NCBI GenBank assembly: GCA_003993805.1
Contig: RSEF01000003.1
Location: forward strand, 85,789,595 to 85,853,594
Source of the DNA: Himantopus leucocephalus
Lineage: Eukaryota > Chordata > Aves > Charadriiformes > Recurvirostridae
DNA length: 64,000 nucleotides
Direction: 5' to 3'
The notes below the pieces were generated by a model, which saw only the letters and a program-made list of their open reading frames with translations, was not told the DNA's origin and did no database searches. Of this stretch, positions 1 through 11,552 are shown one piece after another. The translations under genes were made by a program, and so were the position numbers. Each line of letters begins with the position of its first letter. The first letter of the stretch is position 1.

Positions 1-3000
1 GTGCCCTTTTGTAGCACCAATCTACCTGTCCCCTCCACAACAGGAATTCACTGTTCCTGCTCCATATAAAGGACGTGCTGTTTGACCAGCACCATCCCCC
101 TCCATCCCCAAAAGTGCAGTAGAAAGTAAGCAGAGGCAGGACTTAGACCACCCTTTGCAGTGCATCGCTGGTAAGTGGCACCTGCAACAGCGCCCAGCAT
201 GACATGAAACTTAAACACTTGTGGACATGTCCGCTCTCTGCAATGCCGGGCAAGGTTAGGGCAAGAACCAGACATGCTCCAGCCCGTCCTTCAGCACAGG
301 CAGCACCTGCTGTGCAGAGCCCAGCACAGACAGGCGGCAGCTTGCATCTGGAAAAGTGGGAAACAGCTACCATGCCAGTAAAGCTCTAACCTCTGGTGGG
401 GCACAAGTCCTATCGTGAACTGAACATACATAATTACCATGGTATTTTCTAAAAGGGCCCTGCAGTGATTAGTCCATTTAAGCAGAAGCTGCGGTTATCC
501 GACTCCAGGGATGTCACTACATCAACATTTACTGTTCTGCCTGTATGTCTTTGTGGCTTCCAGAACTCTTTCAGCACTGAGAGTCCATACCATGTAGGCT
601 TCAGCTCATACTCTGCAGAACCTGCAAGTGCCTGCTCCAGAGGGTGTCCCAGGCAGATGGGTCCCAGAGGAAGAAGAGAGGTGATATTTGCTCTGCAGCC
701 CTTGTTTTTAAGGGCTAGAACTGACAGTTTCCTTTAAAAGTAGACTAACGCACTGGTGAGTGAGACCATTGAGGCAGGCAAGCCGAGGCAGCAATGTCTC
801 TTCTTGGCTGTGTCTCTGCTGGGGACGGTACTGCCTGTTTGGGGATAACACTGTTCACTTTGGGAGACTGGAGGCAGTTGGCTTCAGGGGCCTGAGGGCA
901 GGAAGGTGCCGTTCACACCTTTTTTATACCCTGAAGATTTGGTTTTTGGGTGCTTTTGGCTGGATTTGGTGCAAATGCTTAGGTCAGAGAAGACCTGCTG
1001 TCATGTAGATCCATTCATGTGCTCCCTCCTAGTATGGTGCCACCAGGTTGAAGAAACATTCTCAGTTCTTTTGCGATGATTCTGTTCCCAGCTGATGCCC
1101 CTAAGATGGGAGGGTCCCGAGGGCACAACAAAACTGATAGCTTGAACAATTGGACAAGGGGGTGTGTGCACTCAAAATGCTCTCAGAGAACAGTAATGTG
1201 TCTCCATACTTTGCTGCTTCTTTACGGTCTTAACCTTTTTGCACCTTGTGGCTTTTATTCTTTTCTCCAACTGCCTTTCAAAGCACACATGCCAAGCTGA
1301 CTGCAGTTTTCTCCATGTCTTCCCTCAAATTCATAAGCCGTGTTTTTCTGGGTCTCTCTTGTGGTTGCTCTTGCATGACCCTTACAGAAAATTTGTGACA
1401 AGAAAGGAAAAGGCTTTACACAGTAAAAGAGCAGGGCTACTCACAGCAAAGGGCAGTAATTCAGAAGGCCTTGGGTGGCTGGTGGCCGGCTTCACATGAA
1501 CACCAAAGCGGGGTGTTAAGCGAAGGAGAGAGCAGCAGCGACGGCTGCCTGCAGCGACTGCAGCAGGGCTGACCGCAGAACAGGGGCTGCGCATCAGGCA
1601 GGCTGCGAGCATCTTGCTGCGACCATCACCGCTCCCTGGCCCAGCCTCTCCTTTTCTCCTGTGGGAGCAATGCTTTATCCCACCGTCCACTTCTTCTGGG
1701 GGAAGGACCCTGGCTGTGTCCCCATGCCAGAGTGTCCCCACCACTCTGTGGTTAGGGACCTGCTGACACCATGCAAACCCAAGGCTGACCAGACCTACCT
1801 CTTGCAACCAGAAGCTCTTTCAACATCTTGTCAAGCCAGGGAAGTATGCTTTTATGGAAGGATCAGGGTAATGTTGATGGACTCTCTTTCCCACCCTTTT
1901 CCATACGCAACCTGCATCTTGGACAAACATGCCTCTTTGTCTCCTTCCTGCCACTGTGAAAGTGGCTTTCACTGACCCATACATCAGATTGCATTATGCA
2001 CTTCATATCTCCCACCTTTTAACATCGCTTACCCACCTCTGCCTTCCCCACATCCCATCCCCACCTAAGGTCTGGGCTCCCCTGGCATCTCTCAGAGGCT
2101 TAGTGTTTCTTAATACATTTAAGAGAAATCTGAAGGAAGGAATGGGAAACATATGAGTAGAGAGATGACCCAATGCTTGGGGACAGTAATTAATAATCTA
2201 GGAGCTACTGCAATGACCCAGATGAATTAGAGGAGCTGTCAGGAAGCAATGAAATGTAACAAGTATAAGCACAGCATAGTTAGGAGAATTACAAATGGAA
2301 ATAAAAAACAGGGTATCTGCAACTGGACAAGAGCAATGCAGGGAAAGAACCTGGGGTAATCACTCATGAAGAAATAAGGATGAGTAGTTAATGAAAAGCC
2401 ATAATTAAGAAAAGGCAAATACAGTCTTGGGATGTACAAGAGGGAAAATAATATGAAAAATATTACCCAGAATGTTTTGTCACAGCAGCAACCATCAGCT
2501 AAGATGCAGCTACCAGCAGTGTTGGGTTTGTACCTCTGGAAGGTGAGGACAGGAATCCACAGCTGAGAAGGCGTACTTGAGAGCTCCCTTCCATCCCTGG
2601 GCCAGCAAAGCCTCGGTTTGTTGACTTCCACACAGACTGCAAGGTCAGTCGGTTTTCAGGCTGTTTCAGTGGCTGAAAGAGCAGGGAGAGATTAAATCTT
2701 CTTTTCTGGATCAGATGGGATTTTTCACATCTTCATATTTCGTGTCCATTTTTTTAATCTCTTGCTAGTACACAGAAGGGTGAGTCCTAAAGCTACAGCA
2801 AACATGTGCAGGGACAAAGAGTTTATCTCCTGCTCACAGTGTGCTCTTGTACACACTGTAGAAATTATACATGATGGTGGGCAACGCAAAAGGAGATGTG
2901 ACATTGCTGAAATGCAGGTGGGAGTCAGCCGAGCTGCAGCTGGGCAGCATCCAGCGTCTGGCTAAAACCACATGGTGACTCCTCTGATTTTCATGAAGTT

Positions 3001-3600
3001 GCTGCATCCAAGATCTCCAATACTGTATGGCCAGCAGGTTGAGGAGGTACAGGAGGAGAGCTGGCAGCAGGCAGGTTGTCGAGCTTCTGAAGGTAGTAGG
3101 TCCAAAGCCCGTAGCGGGCTCATTGCAGTTGCTTGTCTGTCTCAGCTCTTTTGGAAATCCTCTCCACCCATAAGAGGAGTTACCCACTTGGGTTACTCAA
3201 GCCACTTCTCTGGGGACAGTGGGCGACTGGCCCATAGTGTGCATAAAAAGGTGACGCAAAGAGAAGACAGCTGCTAAACAAAAAAATAGTGGTTTTTATC
3301 ATGAAATACAAATGACTTGAACTAAAGTAAAAGCAATATGTGTAATGGAGAATGGGTAGCTGGCAACAGAGGCACTGGCTGGGTCCCAAACATGAATAGA
3401 CAAGGTAGTCTAAGAAAGCAACAGAAATGGAAATGCCAGCAAGCACAATGAATGGAGCAGGAGTCCGCCGTTGTTCTTAATAATGTCAATGGAAAACAAT
3501 TGTTGCCATCAGGCCCAGAGGGAAGGTGTACATTTCCCAGACATAACCATTTTCAGCTATGCATCCCACTTTTTTCGATTGTGGTGAAAGGATGAACCCT
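1..3600. other. unique non-coding stretch
   Basis: I recognise no gene, RNA or repeat family here. Open frames on both strands overlap one another without any protein-like pattern. The one compositional feature is a CpG-dense patch at about 1508-1640, with roughly ten CpGs in 130 bases in otherwise CpG-poor DNA. It is short for a CpG island, and no transcription start signal stands out beside it. The minus strand of 2750-3600 would be the 3' flank of the candidate gene ending at 3602. A minus-strand ATTAAA lies near 2750, rather far for a poly(A) signal. Confidence 0.5.
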
Positions 3601-3601
3601 C

Positions 3602-4076
3602 TCAGCCCTGTTCCCTGGGGACACTACCCTGGTCTGACTGTGGCTTGACCACCCGTCCACCACTTGCACCGAAACTGGGAGTGCGCTGGGTCACAGTGAT
3701 GGAGGCGAAGGGCAAAGGTGCCTCCGGCTGTGCTGCAGGGAGGATGATATTGCTTATTCTCTTCTTTCCCTTTGTGTTTGCCATGTCAGGGATCATCCTC
3801 TGAGGAAACTGATGGATGGTGTGTTGGGATAAGAGCTGAAATGAGGAGAAACATAGTCAGTGCTCAGGAGAAGATGAAAATGATGAGGGAGACAAAGTGA
3901 CTATCTACCTACCCAAGTGCCTTAATACTATAGAGGCAAGAAGCTACGTTAAAAGTCAATATCCCCTCTGCTTCCTCACTCATCTGTCTTTGCAGTGAGA
4001 TCTTGCCTGAGTTGTTTGAAGTGCCAAAGTGAAGGGAAGGGAATAAGGGTTGTCTTACCTCAGGAAAAACATCCAT
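3602..4076 (-). CDS. putative two-exon small protein (83 aa), unrecognised
   Basis: I do not recognise this protein and give it no function. The minus strand shows an ATG at 4076-4074 in a strong Kozak context (ATCACCATGG), then six codons (MDVFPE) to 4059, directly followed by a GTAAGA donor. The matching acceptor is TTTCTCCTCATTTCAG, ending at 3836, with a CTGAC branch-point-like motif about 20 bases upstream. The intron is 223 bases. Exon 2 (3835-3602) continues in phase 0 for 77 codons to TGA, and carries several CpGs although the flanks are CpG-poor. The product has a basic stretch (residues about 27-31, KGKKR), then a Pro/Ala/Thr/Ser-rich C-terminal half, with no signal peptide or membrane segment. 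The frame is also open upstream of the ATG for about 34 codons, so this could be the last two exons of a larger gene. It could also be chance: length alone is not significant, and the support comes from splice signals and phase together. Confidence 0.3.
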
Positions 4077-7000
4077 GGTGATCACTGTCTGGCCTAACCT
4101 TTGATGTAATGAAACTTGAGTATCTAAGTACCACCACGGTAAAACCAGACATGTCCATTTTAATGGCTTGGTAATTCACTTTGCCTGCAGCTGTGGAGAG
4201 CCTACTACAACAAAATCGTACTGCTAATGGGCAGGAGGTCAGTCCTGCCCTTCCTGCCACAGGTGGGCTACAGCAGCTGACATTGCTGCTGTACTAGTGG
4301 CTGTTTGCCCTTTGGATGTAATGCGTCCCTACCCCCTCTGATATGCAGGAGGGAAAACTCAAACAAGTGTTTTCCATCTGCAAAGCAAATGTGATTCCTT
4401 ATTAATACAGCCCTATTAAGAGTGTGTTGCGCTTTGGAGACATTAACTGATTGACAGGTCCCTGACCTGAGGAGATTTTGTTCCATGTTTAAGCATCGCA
4501 GGACAGGTAAGCACCGCAAACAAAGGAAGGGTTGGATGGAAGAGGTGGAAAGGCTACAAAAATAATATTATGTGCTAGTGTGGTTACGCACAAATCTTAC
4601 ACGTGCTGCAATATCGCCGACACCAAGAACTCTTTAAGGTTCGGGAAAGGGTTTGGTATCTTACTGTTATGAGTAAGTTTGAGTGGTTTCTAGTGAGCCT
4701 GGCTGACCCTAAAACCTTACTGAAACCACTGGAGAGAGCAGTGGCTTTCCATGAGGGCTAAAAGAGTTGGTGATTAAATGCCCCTTTACTCGGTGGTAGC
4801 TGACCAAAGAGATGCCCCAAATTACGGGCTAATGTGATGTTCAGGGCACACAGTGTGGAGGTTTTGATGAAAATGTTTGATGGCATACTCTGGGCCTGTG
4901 AGTCAGAGGTAGGAAGATGACAAGAAGCTAGAGTCTGGAAACAGCAAGTGGAGGAAGCTGTAGCATGGCCTCAGGAGAAGGCTATGAGAGAGGCAGCATT
5001 CTGGTTGAAAACAGAAGTTTCAAATTTTGGGTAAGGAAAATACTTCCTGTGTTCAGGGCACCTAAATAAAAAGGGTTGAGTCAGAGAAATATGTGATCAT
5101 ACGCTGATAAAAGGCAAGGGGAGGCAGATCATCTGCAGCAAGTACAGAAGCTGCAGGCATTAATCAAGGGGATATACAACTAGCAAGGTAATAAAGTTTG
5201 TCTGCAGTTATCACCACACTGCAGCCTCACCTAGGGCTCTTAATCATGCTTTAGCCCCACATCCCCTATTATTTCGGTACAAAATCCTGAGAAATGTGAC
5301 TTGAGTTCTTAGGTTCTCCACAGCTGAGGATACAGCTTAAAGCTGTTGGGCTGCCTCGACCAACTGATTTTGAAGTGGGGAAACATCTCCTGCCCATATC
5401 GCAGACTTTGTGCAATGATCGGTGGGGAAAAGCAGTTAACGTTGACTATGATTCATCTTGGCTCTCTTAAATTCCTACCTCAGAAGGCATGAATCACCCT
5501 CTGGAAGGGCTTGTTCCTTTCTCCTCTTCAAACAGAGACACTTGGGTGCTCAGCTCCAGTATACAACTAATCTTTGCCTACGTGCGGACCTCTTGGTCGA
5601 GCGAGACAAATCCCGCTGGAGCTTGGCTGGCAGCAGCCAGGAGGCCTTTGTGAGTCTGCTGGAGAGGATGCAATGCACAGGGGTGCTCTCTCCTTCTCAT
5701 GGGCAGCTTTCACCCCATCCTGTACATTTTCTGCTCTCTACCTAGCTAGTCTTGTGAGACACACACAGGCATCTCTTGTTTTCATAAGCACAAACCACTT
5801 TTATTCCAAAACCAATTTACCTTTTATTTATGGGAATCTGGATGGAATTGCGCTAGATAAATGTGGTCTTAATTGCCCTTGCAGGCAGTACAAATGTTTA
5901 TTCTTTGCTTGCTTTGTTTCATTTTGGTGGTGTTTTGTTTGGGTTTTTTTTTCCATACAGCTTTATTAAGGAGAAATATTAAGCCTACACAATGTATGCA
6001 CACACATTTTGCTGTTTGAGCAAGAAGAATCAGAGTTGGGTGACATACTGTAATTCATCAAAAGGTCTGACACTGCATTATGAAAGGATACTTTTCTGTA
6101 TTTTGAAAAACATTTTTCCCAACAAACATTCAAGTGCATTGTTTGATCAAGCAATAGCAACACTTTAATCTACCTTGTGTACTTTCTTCAAAATAAGAGG
6201 TCAAAGAATAATGGTTCTCTCTGTTTTTAAAAGGAATCCTTTTAGAAATGCTTTTAGAGGCAAAAATCTGGTGCCAAGATTTTTCTTACTTGGAGAATTT
6301 AGCATTTTGCTGGAATAGAAACCATCTCCTTGAAGTCCAAGATGACAGATAATGGGACTTACTCTTTCTATGTCGCAGATACGCATCCCACACAAATGCA
6401 CTCTTCCCCTGTCCTTCAGCAGAATCAGACAATCTGGTTCCTGAATCAAGGTCTGCTGAAGTTACTCCAAACCTCTCTGCTGATATCAGTCAGCTCTGGA
6501 TTAGACCTCCAGAGGATAAAGGAAGAAGTGTCTGATCCTAACTATTTATTTGCATTCTTATCCCCCATCGGCTCAATGTGAAGCGAAGGAGACTTGGTAC
6601 ATGGTGCCAGGAACTCAGCACCCTATAAAAAGTGATTGAAACAAGCTGGGAGATGGGTAAGACACAGCTGTAGAGCAGCCCAAGCAGTGTGGAGATCACC
6701 AAATTCTCATCAGCCTCTCTCACAGATCAAGGACAACACGTGTGTGGGAGGAGACCTGGATCAAACTGGTACGGGATTCTCCTATTCCTCACCTACACGT
6801 TCAGCTCCTGAATGTGATTCCCATGAAATATTACTAATTTCAAGCACTGATTTAGGAGCACCTCAAAATCTTGGATGCTTCTATCAATAGCGAACAACCA
6901 TGATCCTACATTTTTTTAAATCAAAATCTAAATTAACGCTGGGCTTCATTTCTCCCAGATTTAGCCACTGAAAAGAAAAGTGCCTGTTCCAGGCTGGTTT

Positions 7001-8296
7001 GCCTGGGATCCTTCTATTGCTGCCAGGCAGCAATGGGTACCTCCAGAGGCCGGTCCATCCCACCCATCTTCCATACCTCCTTCCCAGGAATGTAAAGTAC
7101 TAGTTAAGGCTTTTAGATAGGCAATGCTGGGTAATATAAATGCCTTCTCCAATGACACAGTTATTGCATTGTGCTTGATCAGGATTTCATTTACTGTAGG
7201 CTGTTAGCCTCAAAACTGCATAGCATAATTCTTTTTTCTCTTGGCCGTTCCTTCAAAAAAGATTAGGTGCCTGGCAAGTTTTCATATTCATTTAAAAATC
7301 TAGAATGCAGCCAGATAGCACAACGGTCAATCACAACTGCTTTTACCAGGACCTCATCTGTTTCAGGATGTCAGTGGAAGTCCTGCTTAACCAAGCAGGG
7401 CAGAAGTCGCTCTACACAATTCCCCCCTCCCTCTGGCTATTATGTTTCTTTGTCAAAAGTTCCTGTATCTCATCTATAGTTTTAGGAACAACATTCACTG
7501 GCAGTTAGAAAAGTGAAAGCTAAAATTAGAAAGTCAAATTCAAGAACAAGTTAATAAGGATAATTAGGCAATCGTGTAGATAGACCACCATTTGTCTGAA
7601 TCAAAAGCTCTGGATATGAATGACCATGTTAGATAAGATAACAGTAGGAATGATATAATAAGGAATTCTGTAAAGGAAAGGGGTCGAAGTGGAGAGCCGA
7701 GCTGATCTTTTTCTACCTGTGATTTTTAAGTATGCCTAACGACCCAGGGTTTTTAAAGGAGGTGAGGGTAAAAGGATCTTTCAAGTTTGCCCATTTGGCA
7801 GACATTAATTCAGCTGAGCTAAGCAACCTGTAAATGGAACTGACAAATGCTATTATCCCAGGTGCTAAGTTTTTTTTTCTCTTTTATTTTTAATGAACAC
7901 AAGAAGGACCCGAAATTTTTCCCACAGAAGACCACAACTGGGGATTTGCCAGAAAATTCAGGGTCACTGATTTGTTTAAACCAGAGCAAAATAGAGCTAC
8001 TTTCAGTTTTAATAAGGAATTAAGACCTGCATAGAGCGCAGCCCCAGCATGCCATGCTGATCTGCAGCGTGCAGCAACCACAGGCATGGCTGACCGGCTC
8101 GAGGGGCTGCAGCCGTGTGTTAAACACGTGTGAGGCTGCAGGACTCAGTAGTACAGTCACGCTGGGACAATTGCACGTGGGCCTTGCTTGGCTGATCCAA
8201 AAACTATTCTCTCCTGAAAAGTTGTTCTTTAAATGAAACCTGACTCTGCAAAATGGTTTTTCTCTTTGTATCTTTTAAGAGAGATGAGCACTGTCC
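4077..8296. other. unique stretch with one weak exon candidate
   Basis: No recognisable gene or repeat family. The only segment with exon-like features is 5535-5648 on the plus strand, listed separately. The remainder is AT-rich unique sequence with short homopolymer runs, such as the T-runs near 5945 and 7870. Confidence 0.45.
5535..5648 (+). other. candidate internal exon (114 bp), low confidence
   Basis: A good acceptor (CTTTCTCCTCTTCAAACAG, ending 5534) precedes 38 open codons that end at a GTGAGT donor-like site. The segment starts and ends in phase 0. It is locally CpG-rich (CGTGCGGACC, GTCGAGCGAG) and its translation has a balanced, protein-like composition (for example ADLLVERDKSRW). 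I do not recognise the peptide. The frame also reads through the donor for another 32 codons, so the donor is not needed to avoid a stop. No partner exon was identified nearby. Confidence 0.2.
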
Positions 8297-8316
8297 TTTT
8301 TTTTTTTTTTTTTTTT
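8297..8316. repeat. poly-T run abutting a gap
   Basis: Twenty T bases run straight into the N block that follows. The homopolymer is the likely cause of the assembly break. It could also be the poly(A) end of a minus-strand retro-insertion whose body lies in the gap, but nothing after the gap supports that. Confidence 0.8.
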
Positions 8317-8416
8317 NNNNNNNNNNNNNNNNNNNNNNNNNNNNNNNNNNNNNNNNNNNNNNNNNNNNNNNNNNNNNNNNNNNNNNNNNNNNNNNNNNNN
8401 NNNNNNNNNNNNNNNN
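8317..8416. other. assembly gap (100 N)
   Basis: Exactly 100 N bases, the usual placeholder for a gap of unknown length. The true distance across it is not known. Translations running through it are artefacts. Confidence 0.98.
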
Positions 8417-9059
8417 GTAATAAACAAGCCCGCCTGAGTGACTTTCAGGCATGGGGCAGTTCGCCTTTTACTATAGACTGGGAAGAGTTTAGTTGTGTAG
8501 GATCTCCGCATGTCTCTGCTAGACCATCCGTGAGGGTTTGAGAAACGTGACCCTCCTCTGCAGCCTTGTGCTGCTGGGGGCTGCAGCCCCTTCCTGCTAC
8601 CTGGGCATCCCAAGGGTGTCGGGAAAAGGAGAGAACCCAGCCACCATCCAGAGCTGATCTCAGAGCTCATAAAGCTTCCCTACGTGTGCAGGGTCTGGGT
8701 AATCACACGTAACCCATTACGCAGACAGCGCAAAGCAGCAGGCAGTTGGTAAAGCTCAATAGCACCCAAGGAAAAACAGTTTATTTCTTTTTCAATTAGT
8801 TTATGAGAGCACTTGCATTTTTGAAACTTCATAAATGACGATGTAATTTGCATTTAACTCAGTTATTATGTTGTGGGATTCGCCAGAGCTCTGCAATTCA
8901 GGTTACAAACTGTATTTTCCAAACCATCCAGGACAGGCTGCATGTTAGTCACCAGTCTCTTTCATGGCTGCCTGGACCTGGCCGGAAAAGGAGGGGGACC
9001 TGCAAAGCAGCCCAGGCTCACAGGCTCCGTCAGGCAGCTCCTTGGGACCAGCAGGGACT
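8417..9059. other. unique stretch between the gap and the CR1 fragment
   Basis: No recognisable gene. The segment is moderately GC-rich around 8530-8690. The open frame that covers the downstream CR1 fragment starts here at 8964, but its first roughly 40 codons do not resemble CR1 and probably represent fused flanking DNA. Confidence 0.4.
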
Positions 9060-9605
9060 ACAAACTCTGTCCAGTCAGTGAGTTGGACTGAAAACTGGCT
9101 GAACGACTGGACCAGTTGTAGGCAAGTGACTAGCGGTGTAGCACAGGGGTTGGTACTGGGGCCAGTACCACTTTGCATCTTCATTAACGACCTAAATGAT
9201 GGCAAAAAGTGCACCCTCAGCATGTTCACAGACAATACAAAACTAGGAAGAGTGGCTGACGCACCCCAGGGCTGTGATGACATTCAGTGGGAACTGTATA
9301 TCCTGGAGAAATGGGCTGACGGGAATCTGATGAAGTTCAACAAGGGGCAAAGCAAAGTCCTGCCCCTGGGGATGAACAACCCCAGGCACCAGTACATGCT
9401 GGGGGCTGATCAGCTGGAAAGGAGCTTTGCTGAGAAGGACCTGGACGTCCTGGTAGACACCAAGCTAAACATCAGGCAGCAGTGTGCCCTTGTGGCAAAA
9501 AAAGCCCACAGTATCCTGGGCTGCATTAGGGACAACATTGCCAGCAGGTTGAGGGAGGTGATCCTTCCTCTCTGCTCAGCCCTGGTGAGAGGTCTGGAGT
9601 GCTAG
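8964..9605 (+). pseudogene. CR1 ORF2 reverse-transcriptase remnant (213 codons open)
   Basis: The frame stays open for 213 codons. From about residue 43 it reads as the C-terminal half of a CR1 reverse-transcriptase domain. The SGVAQGLVLGP block (residues 57-67) corresponds to the conserved SGVPQGSVLGP motif, and IFINDLNDG follows at 72-80. The catalytic FADD motif appears as FTDN (88-91), so the second catalytic aspartate is replaced by asparagine. The downstream KFNKGQSKVL and [18 protein letters not shown] segments are also CR1-like. A full CR1 ORF2 is several times longer and includes an N-terminal endonuclease, which is absent here. The missing parts and the altered active site make it inactive. 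The open frame probably reflects relatively little decay rather than selection. Confidence 0.85.
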
Positions 9606-9671
9606 GTCCAGGTCCAGGCTCCCCAGTACACAAGAGACATGGACATACTGGAGTGAGTCTGCGAATCATCT
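9060..9671 (+). mobile_element. CR1 LINE fragment (part of the reverse transcriptase and 3' region of ORF2)
   Basis: This is an internal fragment of a CR1 non-LTR retrotransposon, the dominant LINE of birds. The nucleotide sequence follows the CR1 pattern from the 'aactggctgaacgac' block through the 'gacatggacatactgga' block. Relative to CR1 from memory, about 35 bases appear missing after 9110. The 3' end stops near 9671, before the CR1 3' UTR and without the terminal 8-bp repeats. LINE copies are normally truncated at the 5' end by incomplete reverse transcription, so loss of the 3' end suggests a later deletion or rearrangement. Confidence 0.9.
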
Positions 9672-10972
9672 TTGTGTCCTTTTTCTGCAACATGTCACCA
9701 AGTGGGGAATCCAGCTTGTGCTAGAGGGAGCGGAACAACCTGGCTTGAACTTCAATGAAGTTTTCCAGATAGAATGAACCCTTGAAAGTTGTTTGGCATA
9801 AAGAACGCAATCCCCAGATCCTAGATGGATGGTAAAGAACGAAAAATGGCTGTCACCTGAGGAACTCAGTTTTTTAGAGCTGGAGGGTTTTTTTTCTGTT
9901 GGGGGAAATCTGCCCCTCCGCACTCAGCCCGCACTGTTGCCTCAGCTTGCCCAGGAGAGCCTGTCTGGCATTGAGAGCCCAGCCTGCCCCTGCATCGCCC
10001 CTGATGATGACCTGCTTCCAGTGCTAAGGTGTCCTCAGGCTAGCAGGCATTCAGCTGGGCCTTCCCAGCAAACCGGCATATTTAGGGCACCCCAAAGCTG
10101 CAATAGCTGTAACAAACATTCAGACAAAACCTCCTGAAAGCCAGCAGAGGACAGAGGCAACCATTAAGTGCTATAACAGTTTTGCCACACAGTAGTCATT
10201 CTTTCCACGCGCCATAACTGCAGGTGTAGTGGGATGACGGGATCACTGTCAGTTCTGGGTAGTACTGTGTAATTTGAGCATGAGGAGAGAAGTGTTACCT
10301 TGCTTTGACTTTAACAAAGAACTATGATGATCTCTGTATTTGCTGTATCATGATGACCTTGTGTCCTAGTTTCCACTTCCACTTAAAAAGATGGCCAGCT
10401 AGCCACACTCGTAGTTACCTACAAATTGCCAGTCATCTTTAGCTTAAGAAGAAAAGTTTCTCTGCTACAGTTGCTACTACTAACTCCTCTCTTACTTGAG
10501 GTTTTGCTATTTACTTTTATTTATTTAAGATTTCAGTCTTCTTATCGTGGGAATTATTCTAAAAATCTTAAGTGTATTTGGTATTCTTTAGTTTGGTAAT
10601 ATTAGATTATAGCTGTGGAACAATATATAACCTCTTGTTTATAAACCCAGAATCATGCATCTAGGCAATGTATCATCCAAGAAATTTGGGTTTTTTTCCA
10701 GTGATGAATCACTTTCTTCACACCACTGTACTCTAGCCTTATAATGACATTCATTATCACAACATATTTAAAGACTTTGCTTGTGAGTATAGTAAGGAGC
10801 TCTTATAATAAGGATAAATGGGATGGGAAACCTGGTAGTTAGGACTGAGCTAAGTTACAGTTACTCTTTAGGATAAGAGTTCTGCATTTGTCTGTCCATT
10901 GGAGGTAATACAGAGTTTGGATTAAAACTAGATGTTAACCTCTGGGCTTCCCCACTCTATTCTGAAAGACTA
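9672..10972. other. unique stretch between two CR1 copies
   Basis: AT-rich and without a recognisable gene. A 40-base segment at 10321-10360 recurs at 11513-11552 beyond the CR1 copy (listed separately). Confidence 0.45.
10321..10360 (+). repeat. copy A of a dispersed ~40-bp direct repeat
   Basis: This segment shares a core (gatctctgtatttgct) and both flanks with 11513-11552. The two copies lie in the same orientation about 1.19 kb apart and are roughly 85-90% identical by eye. The repeat family is not recognised. Confidence 0.7.
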
Positions 10973-11428
10973 TCATAGAATCATAGAATCACAGAATGGT
11001 TTGGGTTGGAAGGGGCCTTTAAAGGTCATCTAGTCCAACCCCCCTGCAATGAGCAGGGACACCTTCAACTAGATCAGGTTCCTCAGAGCCCCGTCCAACC
11101 TGACCTTGAATGTTTCCAGAGGCGGTGCACCTCCCACCTCTCTGGGCAACCTGCTCCAATGTTTCGCCACCCTCATCATAAAAAAATTCTTCCTTATATC
11201 TAGTCTGAATCTACTGTCCTTTAGTTTAAAGCCATTACCCCATGTCCTATTGTTACAGGCCCTGTTAAAAAGTCAATCTCCATCTTTCTTATAAGCCCCC
11301 TTTAAGTACTGAAAGGCTACAATAAGATCTCACCTTGGAGCCTTTTCTTCTCCAGGCTGAGCAACCCCAACTCTCTCAGCCTGTCAGCCAGGAAAGGTGT
11401 TCCATCCCCCTGGTCATTTTTGTGGCAC
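10973..11428 (-). mobile_element. CR1 LINE 3' end, 5'-truncated
   Basis: The plus strand begins with two and a half copies of the CATAGAAT-type octamer, then reads 'ggtttgggttggaaggggcctttaaaggtcatctagtccaacccc' in the usual antisense CR1 order. The element therefore lies on the minus strand, with its 3' terminus at 10973. It retains about 450 bases of 3' sequence, up to the 'ggtcatttttgtggc' block. Loss of the 5' part is normal for LINE insertions. The copy is well preserved compared with the CR1/L3 pieces at 16-18 kb, so it is probably younger. Confidence 0.95.
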
Positions 11429-11512
11429 TGTAGCCTGATGCCTCCAGCAAAGATTTCTTCATCCCAAACCCATAGTTTGCTCTGTCCTGGGGTTTGAGAT
11501 GTGCCCTATCCT

Positions 11513-11552
11513 ACTATAATGATCTCTGTATTTGCTATGTCATGATAGCCTC
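11513..11552 (+). repeat. copy B of a dispersed ~40-bp direct repeat
   Basis: Partner of the segment at 10321. It lies 85 bases beyond the 5'-truncated end of the CR1 copy. Identity ends abruptly on the right (about 11552), where the two flanks differ completely. Confidence 0.7.

Noticed and set aside
1382..1807. 141-codon minus-strand frame over the CpG-dense patch
   Set aside because: GC-rich DNA has few stops. There is no initiation context, splice structure or family resemblance.
8204..8670. Frames crossing the N block
   Set aside because: The reading frame across a placeholder gap has no meaning. The same applies to frames across 20810-20909 and 41421-41520.
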